DNA from: Streptomyces sp. NBC_00513
GTDB taxonomy: Bacteria > Actinomycetota > Actinomycetes > Streptomycetales > Streptomycetaceae
Assembly (NCBI RefSeq): GCF_041431415.1
Contig: NZ_CP107845.1
Coordinates: 5,766,001 to 5,830,000 of the forward strand
Direction of reading: 5' to 3'
Length of the DNA stretch: 64,000 nt
Shown here: piece after piece, positions 45,297-53,049 of the stretch
How the letters are laid out: every line of letters starts with the position of its first letter
Position numbering within the stretch: position 1 is the first letter of the stretch
Position numbers and translations under genes: made by a program
The notes under the pieces: model-generated
Databases searched by the model: none
What the model was told of the DNA's origin: nothing
The model's input: the letters and a program-made list of their open reading frames with translations, nothing else

Positions 45297-46496
45297 ATGA
45301 CGCGGAAGGCGATGGCGCGGAACATGACGCGGAAGAAGAAGGCCCTGGTCGTCGGAGCGGGCATCGGCGGACTCACCGCCGCCGTGGCGCTGCGCGAGGC
45401 GGGTTTGGACGTCGAGGTGTACGAGCGGGCGGGCGAGCTGCGGGCCGCCGGTTCGGGGCTGTCGGTGATGAGCAACGCCATCGCCGCCCTGGACTCCCTG
45501 GGCGTGGGCATCGACCTGGCCAAACGCGGCCGGGTGCTGCGCTCCTATCACGTGAAGACGGCCACCGGCCGGCTCATCCGGGAGTTCCCCTTCCCGGAGA
45601 TCATCGAACGCCTGGGCGTGCCCAGCGTGCTGATCACCCGGGCGGAACTCCAACACGCCCTGCTGGAGGCGGCGCAGGGCATCCCGCTGCACCTGGGCGC
45701 GGCGGCGACCGGATTCACCGCGGAGGGGGAGCCCGGCGAGGGGGTCGAGATCACCTTCGACGACGGCACCTCCGCGCACGGGGACGTGCTGATCGGGGCC
45801 GACGGCTTCAACTCGGTGGTGCGCCGGCAACTGGTGGGGCCCGAGGACTCGCAGGACAGCGGATACGTGTGCTGGCTCGCGGTGATCCCCTTCGAGCACC
45901 CGCGGTTCACCCCGGGGTCGGTGACCCACTTCTGGGGCAGCGGGAAGCGGTTCGGGCTCGTGGACATGGGCGCGGGGCGACTGTACTGGTGGGGCACGAA
46001 GAACATGCCGGCCGAGCTGTCGCGGGACTGGAAGGGCGGCAAGGCGGAGGTCCTGCACGCCTACGACGGCTGGGCCGACGAGGTGCGCCAGGCGATCCTC
46101 GCCACCCCCGAGGAGTCGATCATCGCGGTGCCCTCCCGGGACCGGGCGTTCCTGGAGCGCTGGGGCCGGGGGCCGGTGACCCTGCTCGGCGACGCGGCGC
46201 ACCCCATGCTCACCAGCCTGGGCCAGGGATCGGGCATGGCGATCGAGGACGCGGTGGTGCTGGGCAGGGCGCTGGCGGGTGCGGGTGACCTGCCGCGAGC
46301 GCTGCGCCGGTACGAGGACGAGCGCCGCGAACGGACCCGGGGCATGGTCGCCGCCTCGCGTGGCATCAGCTCCTTCGAGCAGTCGGAGGACCCGATCCGC
46401 CGGCCGGTCCGGGACGCCTACTTCCGGTTCATGCCGCAGCGCAGGCTGACGCGCACGCTGGAGGACTCCCTGACCTTCCCGGCGGTGGCCGGATGA
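45297..46496 (+). CDS. FAD-dependent monooxygenase (PHBH-type, Baeyer-Villiger candidate)
   Basis: This 399-residue flavoprotein has the dinucleotide-binding motif LVVGAGIGGLTAAVALREAG (residues ~17-36), the middle DG motif region DVLIGADGFNSVVR, and the FAD ribityl motif LLGDAAHPMLTSLGQGSGMA. No signal peptide is seen. It starts one base after the NRPS stop and overlaps the SDR gene by 4 bases, so it is part of the pathway. In legonmycin, pyrrolizixenamide and brabantamide pathways a monooxygenase of this class follows the bimodular NRPS and performs Baeyer-Villiger oxidation that leads to the pyrrolizidine or an oxidised bicycle. That assignment is inferred from architecture. Confidence 0.88.
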   Translation: MTRKAMARNMTRKKKALVVGAGIGGLTAAVALREAGLDVEVYERAGELRAAGSGLSVMSNAIAALDSLGVGIDLAKRGRVLRSYHVKTATGRLIREFPFPEIIERLGVPSVLITRAELQHALLEAAQGIPLHLGAAATGFTAEGEPGEGVEITFDDGTSAHGDVLIGADGFNSVVRRQLVGPEDSQDSGYVCWLAVIPFEHPRFTPGSVTHFWGSGKRFGLVDMGAGRLYWWGTKNMPAELSRDWKGGKAEVLHAYDGWADEVRQAILATPEESIIAVPSRDRAFLERWGRGPVTLLGDAAHPMLTSLGQGSGMAIEDAVVLGRALAGAGDLPRALRRYEDERRERTRGMVAASRGISSFEQSEDPIRRPVRDAYFRFMPQRRLTRTLEDSLTFPAVAG

Positions 46497-47410
46497 GTAC
46501 CGCCGATCGCAGGAGGAAGACCGTGTCCGTCGTTCCCTTCCGTGCCCCACTGTCCCCGCGCGGCCGGTCCGTGCTCGTCACCGGGGCCTCCTCGGGGCTG
46601 GGCCGGGCCTGTGCGCTGGGCCTGGCGGAGGCCGGGTTCCGGGTGTTCGCCGGCGTCCGCAAGGAGGCCGACGGCCCGGAGTCGACCGGTTCGGCGGGGG
46701 CGTTCGGCGCCATCACGCCGGTGCGGGTGGACGTGACCGACGAGGCGTCGGTGGCCGAGGCCGCCGAGCGGATCTCGGGCCTGGTGGGCGAGGACGGGCT
46801 GTGGGGGCTGGTGAACAACGCGGGCATCTGCGTCTCCGCGCCCCTGGAGTGCGTCTCGCCGCAGCGGCTGCGCGAGCAGTTGGACACGAACGTGGTGGGA
46901 CAACTCGCCGTCACCCAGGCGTTCCTGCCGATGCTGCGGCGTACCCGGGGCCGGGTGGTCAACGTGACCTCGGGGCTGGGCAGCGTGGCGATCCCCTTCC
47001 TCGGGGCCTACGCGTCGGCGCAGTTCGCCAAGGAGGCGCTGACGGACGTGCTGCGTCGTGAGCTGCGCCCGCTGGGCGTGGACGTGGCCCTGGTGCAGCC
47101 GGGCGCGATCATGACGCCGATCTGGGGCAAGGTGTCCGTGGCCGCCCGGTCGGCCATGGACGGGGTGCCCGAGCACATCGCGGAGTTGTACCGGATCCCG
47201 TTCAACCGGTTCCTGCACCACAACGAACAGCAGGCCCGTGCGAGCGAGACCCGTCCCGAGGACTTCGCGGAGACGGTCCGACAGGCGTTGACGGCCGCCC
47301 GCCCGCGGTCGCGCTACCGGGTGGGCTCCGACGCCCGCAAGGTCAGCGTCCTGGCGCGGGTGCTGCCCGATGCCGCGCTCGACCGCTACCTGCGTCCGAT
47401 CACGGAGTGA
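46493..47410 (+). CDS. SDR-fold protein with substituted catalytic lysine
   Basis: This 305-residue protein has the classical SDR Rossmann start LVTGASSGLGRACA (residues 29-41), the NNAG motif at 108-111, catalytic-type Ser160 in VNVTSGLG and Tyr173. In the YxxxK motif the lysine is replaced by glutamine: the sequence is YASAQFAKEA, with Gln177 where Lys is expected. Unless Lys180 compensates, normal oxidoreductase activity is doubtful and the protein may bind cofactor or substrate only. It overlaps the monooxygenase gene in ATGA, so it is expected to act in the same pathway. A terminator-like hairpin lies about 200 bases downstream. Confidence 0.85.
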   Translation: MSTADRRRKTVSVVPFRAPLSPRGRSVLVTGASSGLGRACALGLAEAGFRVFAGVRKEADGPESTGSAGAFGAITPVRVDVTDEASVAEAAERISGLVGEDGLWGLVNNAGICVSAPLECVSPQRLREQLDTNVVGQLAVTQAFLPMLRRTRGRVVNVTSGLGSVAIPFLGAYASAQFAKEALTDVLRRELRPLGVDVALVQPGAIMTPIWGKVSVAARSAMDGVPEHIAELYRIPFNRFLHHNEQQARASETRPEDFAETVRQALTAARPRSRYRVGSDARKVSVLARVLPDAALDRYLRPITE

Positions 47411-47799
47411 CGGACCGCCGGTAAGGGTCCATAGGGCCCTGGAAGTCGTACAGATCCGGCCAGTTGGCACACCCGTCGGAGCCCGTCCGGCGATCGGTTC
47501 ACGCCATGTCGTGGCCGAGAGTATCGAGTTGGGCGGCATGTGAGCATCGTCATGGTTTGCTCGCGGCTCCGGCGGGTGGGTGCGGCTTCCCGGGCCTGGG
47601 CCGGGATTCGTCCCGCGGAGTGGAGCGCGGCGCTCCGCCCACCCCGCGGGTTTCGGCCCCACCCCTGTGAAGGGGCCGTTAATTCCGTACATGACCGGAC
47701 TGCGCCGTGGCCGCAAACGGCCGATTTAGTGTGATCGCCGAGGCCTTCCGAATCGGCGGTCCGGACCGGACACCGACCCGTGAGACAAGGATGAGGATC
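47411..47799. other. Intergenic region between the NRPS operon and the paaN operon
   Basis: 389 bases without a supported gene. It holds a nested hairpin at 47612-47650 that may end the NRPS operon. A small hairpin GGCCG-CAAA-CGGCC lies at 47709-47722, just before the A/T-rich GATTTAGT, and the paaN promoter presumably lies around there. Confidence 0.5.
47612..47650 (+). terminator. Nested hairpin, probable terminator of the NRPS operon
   Basis: The outer stem is CCCGCGG (47612-47618) with CCGCGGG (47644-47650). The inner stem is GGAGCG (47622-47627) with CGCTCC (47631-47636). TTT follows the right arm. It is 200 bases after the SDR stop. Confidence 0.55.
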
Positions 47800-49575
47800 A
47801 TGGCGCCCATCGTGCGGCCCGTCCCCGACCTCCGCGACGCGACAGCCCAACCGGCTGGACCGAGCGCGGTGAACCAGTTCCTCGCCCGGCACGGCGCCAC
47901 CCTCGACCGTGCCCGCGAGGCCGTCCGCACCCGTGAACACTGGTCGCCCTACTCCGAGGACCCGCAGGACCCGGCGGCCTACGGACCGGGGGCGGTCGCC
48001 GCCGGGGAGGCGGCCCACCGCGCGCTGCTCGGCCGACCGCTGGAACTCGGCCAACCCGGCCGGGACGGCACGGTGGGCCCGGACCCGGAGAGCGGCGGTG
48101 AACGCTCTCCGTTCGGCGGCCTGTTGGGGATCTCCTACGCGCACTGCGACCCCGACGTCCTGCTGCCCGCCATGACCGCCGCCCTCCCGGCCTGGCGCGA
48201 CGCCGGCCCCGAGGCGCGCGCGGCCGTCTGCGCGGAGATCCTCCACCGGATCAACGCGCAGAGCTCCGCCTTCGCGTACGCCGCCGTCCACACCAGCGGC
48301 CACAACTTCCTCATGGCCTTCCACGCGGGCGCCGTGCACGCGCAGGACCGCGGCCTGGAGGCGGTGGCCCGCGCCCTGGAGGAGCAGACGCGGCTGCCCG
48401 CCCGCGCGACCTGGCGCAAACCCCTCGGCGACGGGCGCACCATCACCTTGGACAAGACCTTCACCGTGGTGCCCAGGGGCGTCTCCCTGGTGATCGCCAA
48501 CAGCGTCTTCCCCACCTGGAACAGCTATCCGGCCCTCTTCGCCTCCTTGGCCACCGGGAACCCCGTCCTGGTCAAACCGCACCCGGCGGCCGTGCTCCCG
48601 CTCGCCCTCACCGTGCGCACGGCCCGCGAGGTGCTCGCCGAGGCCGGCTTCCCCCCGGACCTGGTGTGCCTGGCGCCCGAGCATCCCGGCGAGGGCTCGG
48701 CGCGACACCTGGCCCTGCGTCCGGAGGTCCGCCTCGTCGACTACGCGGGCGGCACCGGCTTCGGGACCTGGCTGGAGACGCACGCCCGCCAGGCCCGTGT
48801 CCTCACCGCCGGCTCCGCGGTCAACAGCCTGCTCGTGGAGTCGACCGCCGACTACCGGGACATGCTGGCGAACCTGGCCTTCTCGGTCTCCCTGTACAGC
48901 GGTCAACTGTGCACCAGCCCGCAGAACCTGCTCGTCCCGCGCGCCGGCATCACCACCGACGAGGGCCACAAGACCTTCGAGGAGGTCGTCCGTGACCTGG
49001 GGGGCGCGCTCGACACGCTGCTCGCCGACGACGCCGAGGCCTGCGCCGTCCTGGGCGCGCTCCTCTCGCCCGCCGTGCGGGGCCGCCTGGAGCGCGTGAT
49101 GGCCGGGGAGGCCGGCCCGGTCGCGGTCCCCTCCCGCCCGGTGCGCGACCCTGACCACCCCGAAGCGGTCGTGCGCACCCCGGCCGTGGTGACCCTCGAC
49201 GCCGCCCGAGCCGCCGACCTGTCGACGCTGCTCACCGAGTGGTTCGGCCCGGTCGTGCTGGTCGTCGCGGTGGACTCCGTCGCCGACGGCGTCGAGCTGG
49301 TCGCCCGGACCACCCGCGAGTGCGGCGCGCTGTCCGTCGGGCTGTACTCGACCTCGCCCGAGGTCGAGACCGCGATGGCCGGGGCCTGCGCCGAGGTCGG
49401 GGTGATGCTGTCGGCGAACCTGATGGGCGACTGGTACATCTCCCAGTCGGCCGTCTACTCCGACCTGCACGGGACGGGCATGAACCCGTCGGGGAACGCG
49501 GTGTACTGCGACACCACCTTCGTGACGGAACGTTTCCGCACGGTCGGGGTCCGGCGCTACGGCGGTTCGTCGTGA
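47800..49575 (+). CDS. paaN: PaaN-type aldehyde dehydrogenase
   Basis: This 591-residue aldehyde dehydrogenase has an N-terminal region typical of PaaN and the ALDH fold with VVPRGVSLVIANSVFPTWNS, GNPVLVKPHP, and catalytic Cys371 in SGQLCTSPQN. In phenylacetate degradation related proteins oxidise the ring-opened aldehyde, but no other paa genes are visible here, so the substrate may instead be an amine-derived aldehyde made by the DAO-family oxidase downstream. In-frame ATG 47791 is possible; 47800 has the better spaced purine tract. Its stop overlaps the LuxR-type regulator start in GTGA. Confidence 0.82.
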   Translation: MAPIVRPVPDLRDATAQPAGPSAVNQFLARHGATLDRAREAVRTREHWSPYSEDPQDPAAYGPGAVAAGEAAHRALLGRPLELGQPGRDGTVGPDPESGGERSPFGGLLGISYAHCDPDVLLPAMTAALPAWRDAGPEARAAVCAEILHRINAQSSAFAYAAVHTSGHNFLMAFHAGAVHAQDRGLEAVARALEEQTRLPARATWRKPLGDGRTITLDKTFTVVPRGVSLVIANSVFPTWNSYPALFASLATGNPVLVKPHPAAVLPLALTVRTAREVLAEAGFPPDLVCLAPEHPGEGSARHLALRPEVRLVDYAGGTGFGTWLETHARQARVLTAGSAVNSLLVESTADYRDMLANLAFSVSLYSGQLCTSPQNLLVPRAGITTDEGHKTFEEVVRDLGGALDTLLADDAEACAVLGALLSPAVRGRLERVMAGEAGPVAVPSRPVRDPDHPEAVVRTPAVVTLDAARAADLSTLLTEWFGPVVLVVAVDSVADGVELVARTTRECGALSVGLYSTSPEVETAMAGACAEVGVMLSANLMGDWYISQSAVYSDLHGTGMNPSGNAVYCDTTFVTERFRTVGVRRYGGSS

Positions 49576-50885
49576 ACTCCACCCTCACCGGCACGCCCCT
49601 GCGCGGCCGCGAGCGCGAGATGCGGCTGATCCGCGAGGTCCTGGAGCGCGGCCTGCGCGGCGGCTCCGCCGTCGTGGCCGTCGAGGGCATGCCGGGCATC
49701 GGCAAGACCCGGCTGCTCCAGGAAGCCGCCGCCCTCGCCGCCCGCCTCGGCTACATCGGCGGGAACCGCCCCGACGCCGGCCGGCGCGCCGCACCCCACA
49801 CACCGCCCGCGCCGGCGCGCCGTGTCCGCGGCCGGGCCGGGAAGTGCCACGCGCCCGCCGGCCCCACCCTCGTCCTCCTCGACGATCCGCGCCGGACCCC
49901 GCACGGGGCACACGCGCCGGGCGTCCTTCCCGAACCGCTCCCGGCCGGACCCACCCGCGAACGACCCGGCGGCGACCCCGTGGTGTGGCTGGTGACCCAC
50001 CGGCCGGGCGAGGGACCGCTGCTGCCGGGCGCTCTCGCCGGGCGCAGCGAGCGGTTGCCGCTCGGCCCGCTCGGGCCCTCGTCGACGCTGGCGCTCGCAA
50101 GGGACCTGCTGGGCGCGACGCCCTCACCCTCCCTGGTCCAGCTCGTCGACCGGGTGGGCGGCCACCCCCGGCTGCTGATCGAACTGCTGACCGGGCTCGG
50201 GGAGGAGGGCGGCCTGGAGTTCGTCGACGACGAGGTCCGACTGCGGACCCAGCGGCTCCCGGCCCGCCTGGTCACCCGGGTACGCGCCACCCTGGGGCGC
50301 TTCTCGCCGGCCTGCCGCCAACTGCTGCACGTGGCGGCGGTGTTGGGTGACGAGGTGGTGTACGAGGACGTCGCGTTGATGCTGCGGACCTCGGTCGCGG
50401 CCCTGCTGCCCGCGCTGGAGGAGGTCGAGGCGACCGGCGTCGTGCGCAACGACGGCGTCCGCGCCGCCTTCGCCAACCCGCTGCTGCGCCGGGTCATCAC
50501 CGACTCGATGCCCGACTCGCTGAGACTGTCCCTCCAGCGGGAGGCGGTCGCGCTGCGGGCCGCGTACCGCGAACGGCGCGAGCCGCACCTCGGCATCTGG
50601 CCGGCGCCGCCGGTCGTGCCCACGGCGGCGGAGGGGCTGCGCGAGGCCCCGGCCGCCGCCGGCTCCGGGCTGAACGAGCAGCAGCGGATCCTCGTCGGGC
50701 TGGTGGGGGAGGGGCTGACCAACCAGCAGATCGCCCGGCGCCTGGCCCTGTCCCCGCACACCGTCAACTACCACCTGCGCAAGCTGTACAAGGCCTTCGG
50801 CGTGAGTTCCCGGATCGACCTGCTGTCGGCGGTCGAGCAGCCCGGCGCCGCTCCGGGCCGCGGCGCCCACGCCCACCGGAACTGA
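49572..50885 (+). CDS. Compact LuxR-family regulator with AAA-type ATPase domain (LAL-like)
   Basis: This 437-residue protein has Walker A GMPGIGKTRLL near residue 43, a degraded Pro/Arg-rich stretch after it, a Walker-B-like TLVLLDD, an ATPase lid region around residues 160-300, and a C-terminal LuxR HTH with LNEQQRILVGLVGEG and LSPHTVNYHLRKLYKAFG. Large ATP-binding LuxR regulators are normally about 900 residues with a TPR region; this one is roughly half that length, with shortened ATPase and no TPR part. The GTG start at 49572 overlaps the paaN stop. It may control its own operon or the adjacent NRPS cluster. Confidence 0.8.
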   Translation: MNSTLTGTPLRGREREMRLIREVLERGLRGGSAVVAVEGMPGIGKTRLLQEAAALAARLGYIGGNRPDAGRRAAPHTPPAPARRVRGRAGKCHAPAGPTLVLLDDPRRTPHGAHAPGVLPEPLPAGPTRERPGGDPVVWLVTHRPGEGPLLPGALAGRSERLPLGPLGPSSTLALARDLLGATPSPSLVQLVDRVGGHPRLLIELLTGLGEEGGLEFVDDEVRLRTQRLPARLVTRVRATLGRFSPACRQLLHVAAVLGDEVVYEDVALMLRTSVAALLPALEEVEATGVVRNDGVRAAFANPLLRRVITDSMPDSLRLSLQREAVALRAAYRERREPHLGIWPAPPVVPTAAEGLREAPAAAGSGLNEQQRILVGLVGEGLTNQQIARRLALSPHTVNYHLRKLYKAFGVSSRIDLLSAVEQPGAAPGRGAHAHRN

Positions 50886-50997
50886 CCGCCCGCCCCGGCG
50901 CCCGGGCCCGTACCGGCCGCCCGTCCACCGGGCCGCCCGCCCGTACCGGACGGCCGCCACCCCCACCGCACCGCACCGACCGTGGAGACCCGTACCC

Positions 50998-52443
50998 GTG
51001 AGCGATCTCGTCCTCTCCCGCACCTGGCCCGCGACCGACACCCCCGCCCCGACCCGCCGCACCCCCTGGCTGCGCGACGCCCTGCGGGCCGAACCCGACG
51101 ACGGCCGCTCCCCGCACCTGCTCGACGAGGTGCGCTGCGACGTCCTGGTGGTCGGCGGAGGCTTCACCGGTCTGTGGACCGCCCTGGAGATCCTGCGACG
51201 CGCCCCCGGCACGGACATCGTGCTGATCGAGGCCGATGTGTGCGGCGGCGGCGCCAGCGGGGCCAACGCCGGTTACCTGATGCCGATGTGGGCCCGGTTC
51301 AGCAGCCTCGTCGCCATCGGCGGGTACGAGGAGGCCCGCCGGCTGGGCGAGGCCTCCGCCGAGGCCGTCGACGACATCCTGGACTTCGCCGACACCCACG
51401 GCATCGACATCGAGCACCGACGCGGGCCGTGGATGTGGGCCGCCTCCTCGCCCGCCCAACACGGCGCCTGGCGGCAGACGTTGGCGGACCTCGCCCGCGC
51501 CGGCACGGAGCCGCTGCACGAGGTGTCCGCCGCCGAGTCCCGCCGGGCCGTCGGCACCCGCAACCACTTCGGCGCCGTTCTCGACCCGGGTTGTGCCACC
51601 CTGCAACCCGCGAAGCTGACCCGGGGCATGCGCCGGGTCGCCCTCGACGCCGGGGTGCGCGTGCACGAGCGCACCCCGCTGACCGCGCTGCGCAACGCGC
51701 CCGGTCGCACCACCGTGGCGCACACCCCGTACGGCCGGGTGCACGCCGACCGGGTGGTGCTGGCCGTGAACGCCTGGGCCGGGCAGTTGGAGGACCTCGG
51801 CCGGCGCATGGTGACGGTGGCCAGCGACACCGTGCTCACCGAGCCGGTGGCCGACCGGCTCGCGGCCATCGGCTGGCAGGACGCCACCTCGGTCTGCGAC
51901 TCCCGCCGGCGCCTCAACTACTACCGCACGACGCCGGACGGCCGACTGCTCTTCGGCAAGGGCGGCTCCGGGGTGGCCTTCGGCAAGAGCGGCCCGGACA
52001 CCCTGTGGGGCGGGGCGCTGCGCCGGCGTGAACTGGAGCGCCAACTCGCCCGGCTCTTCCCGGAACTCGCCGACGCGCCCGTGGACGCGGCCTGGACCGC
52101 GCCGGTCGAGTACTCCACCACCTCGCTGCCCTTCGCCGGGTGGCTGCGGACGGTGCCCGGGGTCTGTTACGCCACCGGCTACTCCGGGGACGGGGTGGGC
52201 CCCTCGCGGCTGATGGCGAAGGTGCTCGCCTCCCTCGTCCTGGGCACCGACGACGAGTGGGCGCGGTCGGCCTTCACCCGCCCGCCGGGCGGCTGGATCC
52301 CGCCGGAGCCCGTGCGTTACCCGGGCGCCCGGGTGGTGATGCCCGCGCTGCGGGCCGTGGAGTACCGCGAGGACCGGGGGCGCGGGGTGCCGGCGCTCGT
52401 CAAGCGGCTGGCCTCGATCGACCCGTCGGACTTCCGTCGCTGA
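50998..52443 (+). CDS. FAD-dependent oxidoreductase, DAO family (amine-oxidase-like)
   Basis: This 481-residue flavoenzyme has an N-terminal FAD-binding motif VLVVGGGFTGLWTALEIL at about residues 43-60, GGGASGANAGYLMPMW near 83, and a C-terminal EYSTTSLPFAGWLRTVPGV and YATGYSGDGVGPSRL that close the flavin site. This is the DAO family, which includes gamma-glutamylputrescine and sarcosine oxidases producing an aldehyde and H2O2. With paaN upstream it suggests an amine-to-aldehyde-to-acid route; the substrate is not known. The start is GTG at 50998, 112 bases after the regulator. Confidence 0.85.
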   Translation: MSDLVLSRTWPATDTPAPTRRTPWLRDALRAEPDDGRSPHLLDEVRCDVLVVGGGFTGLWTALEILRRAPGTDIVLIEADVCGGGASGANAGYLMPMWARFSSLVAIGGYEEARRLGEASAEAVDDILDFADTHGIDIEHRRGPWMWAASSPAQHGAWRQTLADLARAGTEPLHEVSAAESRRAVGTRNHFGAVLDPGCATLQPAKLTRGMRRVALDAGVRVHERTPLTALRNAPGRTTVAHTPYGRVHADRVVLAVNAWAGQLEDLGRRMVTVASDTVLTEPVADRLAAIGWQDATSVCDSRRRLNYYRTTPDGRLLFGKGGSGVAFGKSGPDTLWGGALRRRELERQLARLFPELADAPVDAAWTAPVEYSTTSLPFAGWLRTVPGVCYATGYSGDGVGPSRLMAKVLASLVLGTDDEWARSAFTRPPGGWIPPEPVRYPGARVVMPALRAVEYREDRGRGVPALVKRLASIDPSDFRR

Positions 52444-52470
52444 CCGCGGCGGCCGGCCCGGCGTCCGCGG

Positions 52471-52926
52471 TCACAGGTCCACGGGCAGGCCCGTGTGGTC
52501 CTTGATGCGCTTCATGATGATCTGCGAGTTGACCTCGGTGACCCCGGACAGCGCGGTGAGCTGTTCGATCCACAGGCGCTCGTAGGCGCGCAGGTCGGCG
52601 ACGGCGATGCGCAGCAGGCAGCCGGGACTGCCGAACAGGCGGTAGGCCTCGATGACGTCGGGGATGTCCTGGAGGGCCGCCTCGAAGGCCTCGACCGCCT
52701 CGCGGTCGCGCCGCACCTCGACGGAGACCAGCACCTCGAAGCCGCGGCCCACTGCCTCCGGGTCGATCACCGCGCGGTAGCCCTGGATCACCCCGTCCTG
52801 TTCGAGTTGGCGGACCCGGCGCATGCAGGGGGAGGGGGTCAGGCCGACGCGCTGGGCCAGCTCCTGGTTGCTGAGGCGGCCGTCCTGCTGAAGCTCGCGC
52901 AAGATTTCGCGATCGATGGCATCCAT
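52471..52926 (-). CDS. Lrp/AsnC-family transcriptional regulator
   Basis: This 151-residue regulator has the N-terminal HTH (MDAIDREILRELQQDGRLSN, then ELAQRVGLTPSPCMRRVRQL) and a C-terminal RAM/AsnC ligand domain with VLVSVEVRRDREAVEAFEAA and GSPGCLLRIAVADLRAYERL. Such proteins bind amino acids and form octamers on DNA. The start at 52926 gives the conserved MDxIDREIL N terminus; an in-frame GTG at 52944 would extend it by six residues. It is divergent from an asparaginase gene, with GCAAT/ATTGC repeats between. Confidence 0.9.
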   Translation of the reverse strand: MDAIDREILRELQQDGRLSNQELAQRVGLTPSPCMRRVRQLEQDGVIQGYRAVIDPEAVGRGFEVLVSVEVRRDREAVEAFEAALQDIPDVIEAYRLFGSPGCLLRIAVADLRAYERLWIEQLTALSGVTEVNSQIIMKRIKDHTGLPVDL

Positions 52927-52929
52927 GGC

Positions 52930-53005
52930 GCAATCATCCACCACCCAATGTAACGCCGGGGCCTAAAGTGGCAATCTCATTGCGCGTAGATCTTACTATC
53001 ATTGC
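52930..53005. promoter_or_regulatory. GCAAT/ATTGC half-sites between AsnC-type regulator and asparaginase
   Basis: GCAAT occurs at 52930-52934 and 52971-52975, and ATTGC at 52979-52983 and 53001-53005. The middle pair forms the dyad GCAAT-CTC-ATTGC. Repeated short dyads in a divergent AsnC promoter fit the multi-site binding of Lrp-type octamers. Confidence 0.5.
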
Positions 53006-53049
53006 CTTTATCGGAATTGTGTGCGATCAGGCGTGAGGGAAGGGCGGGC

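Noticed and set aside
37742..45523. A 2593-codon open frame antisense to the NRPS gene
   Set aside because: It mirrors the NRPS coding strand in high-GC DNA, has low-complexity Arg/Val/Gly-rich translation, and matches no family. The sense frame has full domain logic.
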